64,000 nt of DNA, taken from CAYQDB01 sp964416195. GTDB taxonomy: Bacteria > Zixibacteria > MSB-5A5 > GN15 > FEB-12. Of this stretch, positions 16,268 to 23,604 are shown piece after piece; position 1 is the first letter of the stretch; each line of letters starts with the position of its first letter. A program made the translations under genes and the position numbers. The stretch covers positions 62,001 through 126,000 of the forward strand of contig CAYQDB010000007.1 in assembly GCA_964416195.1 (NCBI GenBank), in the 5' to 3' direction. The notes under the pieces were generated by a model. The model saw only the letters and a list, made by a program, of their open reading frames with translations. It made no database searches and was not told the origin of the DNA.

Positions 16268-17959
16268 CTACGCAGATACAGCAAAGACCTCGTCGATATC
16301 TATCAACCCCTGCTTCATCTTGTCGATGGCAGACATGCGCAGGCTGTACATCCCCTCTTCCAAAGCCGCCTGCCTGATCTCAGTATCGGCCGCCTTGTCA
16401 AGGATCAACCTTTCTATTTGCTGGCTGATCGGCATGACTTCATAGATCGCCGTCCTGCCGGACTTACCGGTGCTGTTGCACTCCCGGCACCCAACCCCCC
16501 GAAAGGCTCTGATGTTTCGCAACAGTTCTTTGGGAACCCCCAAGCTTTCCACCTGCTGCTCTGTCAGATTCACTTCTTCTTTACACGATTGACAGATCTT
16601 TCGCACCATGCGCTGAGCCATGATCAGCTTTGTAGCCGACGCGACAAGGTAGTATGGGATTTCCATGTCGATCAGCCGGTTGATCGACGAGGGCGCATCG
16701 TTGGTATGCAACGTAGAAAAGACAAGGTGTCCGGTGAGAGCGGCCCGGATAGCTATCTCGGCTGTTTCACTGTCACGAATCTCGCCTACCATAATGATAT
16801 CCGGGTCCTGCCGCAGGAATGATCGCAGGGCCGCGGAAAACGTCATGCCGATGTCCGACCGCACCGCTATCTGATTGATACCGTCGAAGTTGAACTCCAC
16901 CGGATCCTCGGAGGTCATGATGTTCACATCGACAGTGTTCAACTGTTTCAAGGCCGAATAGAGTGTGGTGGTTTTACCGGAGCCGGTCGGACCAGTAACA
17001 AGGATAATACCATAAGGGAGGTGGATCACCCTGTCAAATTTCTTCAAGTCCTCCTCTCTAAAACCCAGCTTCGTCATATCGACCATAAGCGCCATTGGGT
17101 CCAGAATTCGCATGACGACCTTCTCGCCAAAGATAGTCGGCAACACCGACACACGCAGATCAACCGTGCGTCCGGCCACCTTGACCTTGATACGGCCATC
17201 TTGAGGAAGACGCCGTTCGGATATGTCAAGGTCAGCCATAATCTTGACACGCGATACGATAGCCGCTCGATACTTAAACGGCAGCGGCGCCATTTCCTGA
17301 AGATTACCGTCGATGCGATAGCGCACCCGAATCCTTTTCTCGTACATCTCAAGGTGGATATCCGAGGCGCCCATCCGGATAGCGTCGCTGATTATTGAGT
17401 CCACCAGCTTCACCAGGGGCTTGTCCTGAACAGCCGACAGCAGATCGGATTCTGTCGGTCCGGTATCAGCCTCAACAACCTCCAGGTCCGTATCCTCTTC
17501 CAGCCCCTTGACGATTTCAGACAGCGCTCCGGAATCGGAATAGTAAGCCTCTATGGCCTTCTCAATAGCCTTTTCGGGGGAGATTACAGGCTGAACGACG
17601 CAGCCGGTGATGAACTTGATAGCATCAAGGACGTAGATATTGTTTGGATCACTGATAGCAACCAGGAGCGTCTTATTGATCTTGGAAACGGCAATTACTT
17701 TGAACTTGCGGGCAATATCGGCCGGTATCAGCTTGATGACCTCAGGATTCAATTCAATATCACCAAGCCGGAGCGCCCCGATTTTCAGGTGCTTGCCGAT
17801 AAGCTTGGCTATATCATCTTCGGAATCGACCGCCCCGATTTTCACCAGGGCGCTTTCGAATTTTTCCTTCTTGTCTCTGGAATAGTCAAGAGCCTTGTCG
17901 GCTTGTTCCTGAGTGATCTTGCCGGCGTTGACTAATATCGTCCCGAGTTCTGAAGACAT
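16268..17959 (-). CDS. pilB: Pilus extension ATPase PilB
   Basis: This 563-residue protein has a T2SSE N-terminal domain (residues ~1-150) and an ATPase core. The core carries ASDIHLEMYEKRIRVRYRID, Walker A VTGPTGSGKTTT, TSEDPVEFNFDGI, Walker B DPDIIMVGEIRD and His box TGHLVFSTLHTND. The zinc-binding tetracysteine (CQSC...GCREC) near residues 455-495 marks PilB/GspE extension ATPases and distinguishes it from PilT. It assembles pilin subunits at the PilC platform. It follows the roadblock gene by 67 bases. No pilin, PilM-Q or prepilin peptidase gene is in view. Confidence 0.95.
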   Translation of the reverse strand: MSSELGTILVNAGKITQEQADKALDYSRDKKEKFESALVKIGAVDSEDDIAKLIGKHLKIGALRLGDIELNPEVIKLIPADIARKFKVIAVSKINKTLLVAISDPNNIYVLDAIKFITGCVVQPVISPEKAIEKAIEAYYSDSGALSEIVKGLEEDTDLEVVEADTGPTESDLLSAVQDKPLVKLVDSIISDAIRMGASDIHLEMYEKRIRVRYRIDGNLQEMAPLPFKYRAAIVSRVKIMADLDISERRLPQDGRIKVKVAGRTVDLRVSVLPTIFGEKVVMRILDPMALMVDMTKLGFREEDLKKFDRVIHLPYGIILVTGPTGSGKTTTLYSALKQLNTVDVNIMTSEDPVEFNFDGINQIAVRSDIGMTFSAALRSFLRQDPDIIMVGEIRDSETAEIAIRAALTGHLVFSTLHTNDAPSSINRLIDMEIPYYLVASATKLIMAQRMVRKICQSCKEEVNLTEQQVESLGVPKELLRNIRAFRGVGCRECNSTGKSGRTAIYEVMPISQQIERLILDKAADTEIRQAALEEGMYSLRMSAIDKMKQGLIDIDEVFAVSA

Positions 17960-18026
17960 ACTACACTACCCGTACCCCACCACATGTTTACGGCTGTAAA
18001 GCAACCTTGCAGCTGTTTCAGCCGGA

Positions 18027-18518
18027 TTAGTCCTGGAAAATATCGTCTAACTTGTCCTGAGCCATTGCGGCAAACTCACTGGAAACACCGGAGTCTGTTT
18101 TGGCTTGTGGGTGTTGCTTGATCTGCTCGAATATCTTGGTCAGCTCAGCGGCTGTTTCTTTGGCGTACAGCCGCACCATGCCGATAGTTGTGCGATCATC
18201 GAAAATCACCGCGAGAATTGACCGCTCGCCTATCAGGCACATGTGAATGTGATCCTTCTTTCCCTGATGAAACAAAACGGAAAACTCCGGTTCACCTACT
18301 AACCGGGCAATTTCCTTGGTAGAGGCGAAGGACCCGGCCAGCAGAGCAGCCAGAGCCGTGGTGTCGAGTGAATGCGTGAAACCCTGACGGGTAATCAGAT
18401 GGCCGTCCTTGTCCACCAAGAGGGCGCACTTGGCCTCCGCACTCCGGAGCATGCCCGATATCGCAGCTTCGATCCGGGTTATCTCTTCTTCATAAATGAT
18501 CAGACCATCATCAGTCAT
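18027..18518 (-). CDS. Roadblock/LC7 domain protein (MglB-like)
   Basis: This 163-residue protein has a roadblock/LC7 fold: an N-terminal helix (ITRIEAAISGMLRSAEAKCA), then strand LLVDKDGHLITRQG, the helix with SLDTTALAALLAGSFASTKE, and LIGERSILAVIFDDRTTIG. Roadblock proteins such as MglB bind Ras-like MglA as GTPase activators or anchors. I start at ATG 18518 because AAGGAGA stands five bases upstream; the longer frame to 18563 would overlap mglA and has no such site. It sits between mglA and pilB. It ends with a helical tail (~130-163) of unknown role. Confidence 0.85.
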   Translation of the reverse strand: MTDDGLIIYEEEITRIEAAISGMLRSAEAKCALLVDKDGHLITRQGFTHSLDTTALAALLAGSFASTKEIARLVGEPEFSVLFHQGKKDHIHMCLIGERSILAVIFDDRTTIGMVRLYAKETAAELTKIFEQIKQHPQAKTDSGVSSEFAAMAQDKLDDIFQD

Positions 18519-18535
18519 TGTTATCTCCTTGACTG

Positions 18536-19618
18536 CTATTTTATACCGAACAGGCGTTTCCAAAAGCCACGCCTTTTCATCGCGCCTCGCCGCCGCAGAG
18601 CAGGCGCCATAACCGGCGTTCTTGTCCTCTCCGACGCTTCGTCTTTGTCAGCGCTGTCGGGTTTTAGTACTCTCCGTTCTATCGGCACCCCTGTCGCTTC
18701 TTCTCTCCGAGCAGGAGAGAATGTCGTGGGTGAAATCCTCTTTCCCTCGTCTTCTTCTTTTTCGGTGCCCGGGTATGGCCGGTATTGATAAGAAGGCTCG
18801 CGTGCCGCACTTCCCTGCGAGGCGGCAGCCTCGGTCAGGTCGGCAGACGGCTTCTCTACTGATGCTGCAGCAGATGCCGAGCTAGCGGAAACTGCCACCG
18901 TTTGCGGTTTTTCCGGATTCGGTTGGGCCCCAAGCTGGGGTACACTGGGCGCTTCTGGCACTGCGCTGGGAGCAGGCGCGGAAGCCGCAACAGGGGTCGG
19001 ATGCGGAGTCGCTTCCACAGCGGGCTTCGGAGTGCTGCTGGATTTCGCTTTGTCGAGGACCAGCTTGATGATCAGCTTTAGAGTGTCAAACACCCCGTTG
19101 CCGATTGTGGCCGAAGATTCAAAGTGAGGCCACCCCCGTGTATTGAGTTTGGCGTTCAGCTCCTCCACCGTCAATACACCCGGCAGATCTCGCTTGTTGT
19201 ACTGAATAACCATAGGCAGATCATTGATATTGTAGCCATATTCCTTGAGATTTTCCTCAAGATTGACCAGCGACTCAATGTTCTCCTCCATCTTGTCAGG
19301 CTGACTGTCGGCAACGAATACAACGCCGTCGACACCTCGCAAGACGAGCTTGCGTGTGGCGTTATAATAGACCTGGCCGGGGACCGTGTACAGTTGGAAC
19401 TTCGCAGCAAAACCGTTAATCGTCCCGATATTAATGGGGAGGAAATCAAAATACAGAGTTCTGTCAGACTCCGTCGCCAAAGAGATGAGCTTCCCGCGGG
19501 TGTTCGACGGTACCTTTGAGTGGACATACTGCAGGTTAGTCGTCTTGCCGGACAGCCCAGGGCCATAGTACACGATCTTGCAGCAGACTTCCCGTGACGA
19601 GTAGTTGATTGATACCAT
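18536..19618 (-). CDS. mglA: MglA-like Ras-family GTPase with long basic-ended C-terminal tail
   Basis: This 360-residue protein has a GTPase domain at residues 1-192 with P-loop GPGLSGKT (19-26), NKRD (141-144) and ESSA (167-170). MglA's hallmark TVPGQVYYNATRK replaces the usual DxxG switch. MglA-GTP marks the leading pole and controls pili in Myxococcus. The known MglA is only about 195 residues; here ~168 extra residues follow. They are rich in Pro, Ala, Ser and Glu and end in a strongly basic segment (RRRGAMKRRGFWKRLFGIK). The tail looks disordered, and its end could bind membrane or nucleic acid. Adjacent roadblock genes on both sides support the MglA assignment. Confidence 0.88.
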   Translation of the reverse strand: MVSINYSSREVCCKIVYYGPGLSGKTTNLQYVHSKVPSNTRGKLISLATESDRTLYFDFLPINIGTINGFAAKFQLYTVPGQVYYNATRKLVLRGVDGVVFVADSQPDKMEENIESLVNLEENLKEYGYNINDLPMVIQYNKRDLPGVLTVEELNAKLNTRGWPHFESSATIGNGVFDTLKLIIKLVLDKAKSSSTPKPAVEATPHPTPVAASAPAPSAVPEAPSVPQLGAQPNPEKPQTVAVSASSASAAASVEKPSADLTEAAASQGSAAREPSYQYRPYPGTEKEEDEGKRISPTTFSPARREEATGVPIERRVLKPDSADKDEASERTRTPVMAPALRRRGAMKRRGFWKRLFGIK

Positions 19619-19649
19619 AACTTCCTATCTCACAGCTATCTGATTTTCC

Positions 19650-19991
19650 TTAGTGGGCAATTTTCAACCTCTTAATGGCGTTTTTGATTTCCAGCCGAAT
19701 CAGACCGATATTGATATCCTTTTCGGTAGTGACCACCAGTAAGCCCACCCCGACCTTGGTGAAGAAAAGCTTGCCATCTTCAGCCTCAATCGTCACCTGT
19801 GCCAGCGGTTGAGTTTCAAGACGATCCAGCGACTTTCGTATATTGGACGTGATAGAAGCCGCCAGCGCACCAACAGCATCGCCCTCCGACCCGGCTGCGA
19901 GGTCAGAGGCAATCACAATGCCGTCATCGCCGACCACCATGGAACCGGTGATGCCGGTCGTTTTGTTCAGTTCGTTAAGCGCTTGATACAT
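19650..19991 (-). CDS. Roadblock/LC7 protein, MglB-like
   Basis: This 113-residue protein is a single roadblock domain. It has helix LNELNKTTGITGSMVVGDDG, then VIASDLAAGSEGDAVGALAA, ASITSNIRKSLDRLE, and strand GKLFFTKVGVGLLVVTTEKD. It has the length of a minimal MglB and lies directly upstream of mglA, the usual mglB-mglA order. MglB is the GTPase-activating partner of MglA. Its start overlaps the previous gene by 17 bases, indicating translational coupling. Confidence 0.88.
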   Translation of the reverse strand: MYQALNELNKTTGITGSMVVGDDGIVIASDLAAGSEGDAVGALAASITSNIRKSLDRLETQPLAQVTIEAEDGKLFFTKVGVGLLVVTTEKDINIGLIRLEIKNAIKRLKIAH

Positions 19992-20976
19992 GTATCTTCT
20001 CCGCGTTTACGGACAGTTTTGGGCCGTACCGCCGTGCAATGTATTTTCTGATCATTTCCTGTCCCTGGTTGATTCTAATATTGAGGAATTCGCCACCCTG
20101 CCGTGATGCAATGACCATCAGATACCACGATCCCTGGCGGGTGACAATGATTCTCGTATCTTTTACACTAAGATCAATTTTCTCCGGCGCCTCCCATCCA
20201 ACCCGCTGAAGAATGGTCTTGTTAACCTCACAAAAGACTAACGAAAAAGGCGCCCAGTCCTCTACCTCTATCTCACCTCGTTGGAAGTGTCCCAGTAACA
20301 ATCCCTCGTGATCTACTACAACTGCCAGTTGCACAGAATTGTCCTCGCCAATGTACCGCGCCGCCTGGTCAAAGCCATTGGCCTCAGCAGACCTCGGCGC
20401 AGAGGGGGAATTGGTATGGGTTTCTCTTGATTGATATACTTTCCGTTCACTGGGGGGGACCGAGGTAGGTCTGCCGGCCTCCCGTGCCGTGGAAACAGCT
20501 ACGGCTGTCCTCCCGTGACCCGGTGCTTCGGTCGCTATAGGTTCTCTTACCGGGTGATACCAACGCTCCCAGGATGGCACCAACCGGGCGGTAATTGGCT
20601 TCAAGATAAAAGGTGTTGCCGCAATCTGCAACAAAATCGCCGGCAGATAGCTCGACATCCCAATCGTCAAGGAAACGGTGAGATTCATCGAATACATAGT
20701 CGCAATGAGCAAACCAAAGATGGCACCAAGCAGCAACCTATAGACAAGGTAAACACCGGCCGCCTGAACGATCCTGGGGAGCGAAGCGCGTCGGAAGAAG
20801 AAGTACGCAACCACTGCATAGTAGATCAACTCGCAGATGATGCTGACCAACGAGACCTTGGCCAACCCCAAGCCCAAACAATCCGGGAAAAGAATCATAG
20901 GGGCAATCAGAATCAACAGCGAAACCAACGATATTTGACGGATGTCACGTCCGGTTATTTCCATAACATATCCCAT
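19975..20976 (-). CDS. Membrane-anchored protein with C-terminal roadblock-like domain
   Basis: This 333-residue protein has four predicted membrane helices in residues ~12-125, for example ISLVSLLILIAPMILF and VSIICELIYYAVVAYFFF. A polar linker of ~80 residues follows. The C-terminal ~125 residues (VQLAVVVDHEGLLLGHFQRG, APFSLVFCEVNKTILQRVG, WYLMVIASRQGG, FLNIRINQGQEMIRKYIA) read as a roadblock/LC7-like domain. I know no named protein with this layout. Placed upstream of mglB-mglA, it could recruit them to the membrane. It follows the TPR-roadblock gene by 6 bases and overlaps the next gene by 17. The roadblock call is by pattern and needs a structural check. Confidence 0.65.
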   Translation of the reverse strand: MGYVMEITGRDIRQISLVSLLILIAPMILFPDCLGLGLAKVSLVSIICELIYYAVVAYFFFRRASLPRIVQAAGVYLVYRLLLGAIFGLLIATMYSMNLTVSLTIGMSSYLPAILLQIAATPFILKPITARLVPSWERWYHPVREPIATEAPGHGRTAVAVSTAREAGRPTSVPPSERKVYQSRETHTNSPSAPRSAEANGFDQAARYIGEDNSVQLAVVVDHEGLLLGHFQRGEIEVEDWAPFSLVFCEVNKTILQRVGWEAPEKIDLSVKDTRIIVTRQGSWYLMVIASRQGGEFLNIRINQGQEMIRKYIARRYGPKLSVNAEKIHVSSA

Positions 20977-20982
20977 GAAAGA

Positions 20983-21831
20983 CTATTCATACCTTGCCAG
21001 CAGTTTCTCTATTCTCATTCTCAATGTCCCCAAATTGACAGAGCTATTAGCCGCAAACAGAAACACACCATCGCCAACCCTAATCAGATAAAACGTCGGT
21101 TCCTCAGTTTCGATTAGGACACTCTTGACACTGCCGAAAGAACTATTGATCAACTCTCCATGAATGGCATTGCCCATGTTTCCCAAGGTGGCCGCGCAGG
21201 TGGATGGGTCCATCTGAAGCGACCACTCCGATTCCACCACAAGACCCTCAAGGTTCAGGAACAGAGCGCCTTCGACTCCCGCAATGGCGGTACTTTGCTC
21301 GACAATATCCCTTTCCATAAGCCGAGGGGACGGTTCCTCAACAACAGTCCCCGGTGCCGTGTCATGCTCGCTTTCTCTTGGCTTGCTGCCGGCGGATAAG
21401 GCCGCCTGCTCTTCGGGAAGCCTCTGCGCGATTCCCAGCAGTTTCTTGATCTGCTCATGGTCCGGATCTGCTTTGTGCAACTCCTTCAGCAGCTTAATGG
21501 CGGCTTTGAAATCACCCTTGTAGATATATATCTCAGCCAGCAATAACCCAAGCGATCGCGTCTGACCGTCGATTACCATCGCCTTGCCGGCTTCGATCTC
21601 CGCCCAATCGTATAGCCCCCGATCAAGATTGATCTTGGCCATGACGACATGGGCCGAACTGTAAGATGGATGAACCCTTAGGCCATTCTGACAGATACGA
21701 AACGCCCTCTCCAGGTCTCCTTTCTTGCGGCAAGCATCAGCCAAAGCCGCAAAAATCTGGGAATTGGGGTCTGCGTCCAGAATTTTCTCACACTTTGTGA
21801 TTCTCTCATCCAGTTCGGGGACGCTGACCAT
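20983..21831 (-). CDS. TPR protein with C-terminal roadblock domain
   Basis: This 282-residue protein carries about three tetratricopeptide repeats in residues 1-135 (NSQIFAALADACRKKGDLER, SSAHVVMAKINLDRGLYDWA, LLLAEIYIYKGDFKAAIKLL). A Ser/Glu-rich linker and a roadblock domain at ~172-282 follow (IAGVEGALFLNLEGLVVESE, ATLGNMGNAIHGELINSSFG, LIRVGDGVFLFAANSSVNLG). TPRs suggest docking to a protein partner, and the roadblock domain suggests contact with MglA. It is cytoplasmic, with no signal peptide. A 104-base gap separates it from the upstream membrane protein gene. Confidence 0.75.
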   Translation of the reverse strand: MVSVPELDERITKCEKILDADPNSQIFAALADACRKKGDLERAFRICQNGLRVHPSYSSAHVVMAKINLDRGLYDWAEIEAGKAMVIDGQTRSLGLLLAEIYIYKGDFKAAIKLLKELHKADPDHEQIKKLLGIAQRLPEEQAALSAGSKPRESEHDTAPGTVVEEPSPRLMERDIVEQSTAIAGVEGALFLNLEGLVVESEWSLQMDPSTCAATLGNMGNAIHGELINSSFGSVKSVLIETEEPTFYLIRVGDGVFLFAANSSVNLGTLRMRIEKLLARYE

Positions 21832-21935
21832 CTATATACCTATAACCCGCTTTGAAACAAAACATTAACTGATGATGTTCTTTTCTTGATCGATAATCAT
21901 AAATACTACAAAAGGTTATGTCAACCTTTACTTTA

Positions 21936-22298
21936 TCAACTCAGAACACGCCTTGTTTCCACAATTCCAAAGAAGAACAACCCGCTCATCAAAACCAAGC
22001 CGGCCGGGACAACAAAAGAGGGCAGGCTGAAGATTTCGAAGGAGTTGCCGAGGATACCAAATTCGCACAGTGTCAGCACCCCGAAACCGCCTAAAAACAG
22101 TTGCCAGCTCTTGCTTAACTGACCGCCTCTGACCAGAGCTAGAACCTTGACAGCTCCAGTCACACAAGCAACCGCAAAAACAAGAATGAAGAGATTGAGG
22201 AGTGTCGGTGGGCTGGTGATGACGGCGAAGTTGGCCGCTTCCGCGCGACTGGCACCTACAGCAAAAAACAACACACCCAGCAGTATCGTCTTTCTCAT
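21936..22298 (-). CDS. Small integral membrane protein of unknown function
   Basis: This 120-residue protein begins with a likely signal peptide (ILLGVLFFAVGASRAEAANF, cleavage after AEA). Three membrane helices follow (LLNLFILVFAVACVTGAVKV, LFLGGFGVLTLCEFGILG, VVPAGLVLMSGLFFFGIVET). GGGAG precedes the ATG, and the gene starts 4 bases after the DUF4388 gene ends, so the two are co-translated. I do not recognise the family. Its place in the cluster suggests a membrane anchor or accessory for the motility module. Confidence 0.65.
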   Translation of the reverse strand: MRKTILLGVLFFAVGASRAEAANFAVITSPPTLLNLFILVFAVACVTGAVKVLALVRGGQLSKSWQLFLGGFGVLTLCEFGILGNSFEIFSLPSFVVPAGLVLMSGLFFFGIVETRRVLS

Positions 22299-22302
22299 GC
22301 TT

Positions 22303-23502
22303 CTACTCCCTTACCATTTTTACGACTTTGTCTGCACGCTTGAGCGTTCTGTAAAACGTATCTTCGATATTGTAGCGTTTAACCAGTTCACGCCGCACCG
22401 CGAGCGGCTCCGAAATCTCTTTTTTAACATCGTTCACAGCTTCTCGGAACGCGCCAACCCCCAACAGCTGAAACACACACTCAAGCTGTTCCATCAACAT
22501 CTGCCCAAGCTGCATCATCAGCTTATGAAACCGGATAGGGGCCGGTATTCCTCGGACAGCGGTTACGAATTTCTCAAAGGAAGGCATCAGATCTGAACCG
22601 GGGTCGACACCGGGGAAATAGTTCAGTAGCCCGCCACGGTACTGAGCAACAAAGGTGCTGAAGCGGGTGTTTTCCTCCCCCAGTTTGGTGTCTATCAGCG
22701 ACCGAATGCGATGGAAGCAGTGGTTGTAGAGATTGAAAATCAGCTTCAGCACCACCTCTTCTTCGTCTTCCTTGTCTGTCTCCTCGGCGCGCTTGCCGAC
22801 CACCTCAATCAGCTTGTTGAGGATCAAGCTATAGGTGGCACGGCTGGTGACAAATTCCCCCATTGGCGAGAGGTTTATCAGATCCGGAAGTGTCCGTTCC
22901 CCATTGACAAGAGCCAGCACCTTGAATTCATCCATCGACAGGACTATTTCGTCGCGGTTTATCTTGGGCGACTTTACAATAGCCAACAGAACATCGTCCG
23001 GCGGAAGGACCTTCTGAATTTCCAGCCATTCGTCGATGCGGCGCGTGCCTTCCATGATGACATTCATAGTGTTCAACTCTACCTGGAAGGGAGCATTTTG
23101 GGGAGATACACCTTCATGGAAGATGAAATCCCCCTCATGCCATGAGAACAGGTTGTACACGATCTCTTCTATTTGCAGTTTCAGGCACTCGGTGATGTCA
23201 CCCTTCTCAAACAAGTTCATGTCGATCAGGGTGGTCCCCAGTTGCCGGCCGGTTTGCTTATGGAGAGTTATAGCCCGTTCGAGGTCTGTTTTAGAAATCT
23301 TGCCTCTCCTCAGAAGCATGTTGCCCAGTAGGTCTTCGGAGGAATTGATGGACGAGGCATAGATAATATTGCCGTCCTTGAAGGCAACCTCCTTCTGGCG
23401 GGTTGAAGTTTTCAGCTCGAGCACACCACTCTTCTTACCGCTAGCCAGTAACTGGAGAATGTCCGGAAAAGAAACCGTTTTCAAGTTGCCAGATAGACTC
23501 AT
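22303..23502 (-). CDS. DUF4388 (PATAN-like) domain protein
   Basis: This 399-residue protein begins with a textbook DUF4388 domain (SGNLKTVSFPDILQLLASGK, GVLELKTSTRQKEVAFKDGN, IIYASS). A helical part resembling the N-terminal domain of GspE ATPases follows (LLGNMLLRRGKISKTDLERA, GRQLGTTLIDMNLFEKGD), then WHEGDFIFHEG. DUF4388/PATAN proteins are common in bacteria with gliding or twitching motility and occur with response regulators. The C-terminal half (helical, residues ~200-399) is unrecognised. It heads the roadblock-mglA-pil cluster after a 102-base gap from comEC. Confidence 0.8.
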   Translation of the reverse strand: MSLSGNLKTVSFPDILQLLASGKKSGVLELKTSTRQKEVAFKDGNIIYASSINSSEDLLGNMLLRRGKISKTDLERAITLHKQTGRQLGTTLIDMNLFEKGDITECLKLQIEEIVYNLFSWHEGDFIFHEGVSPQNAPFQVELNTMNVIMEGTRRIDEWLEIQKVLPPDDVLLAIVKSPKINRDEIVLSMDEFKVLALVNGERTLPDLINLSPMGEFVTSRATYSLILNKLIEVVGKRAEETDKEDEEEVVLKLIFNLYNHCFHRIRSLIDTKLGEENTRFSTFVAQYRGGLLNYFPGVDPGSDLMPSFEKFVTAVRGIPAPIRFHKLMMQLGQMLMEQLECVFQLLGVGAFREAVNDVKKEISEPLAVRRELVKRYNIEDTFYRTLKRADKVVKMVRE

Positions 23503-23604
23503 GTCTTACCTTTCAAAAATACCGTCGGATTAGTCCTTTGCCCCACAGAACGGGGTTCTTCTTTATCATTATCGGGCAAAGAGATCGGTTACTTGATGGG
23601 AAAA

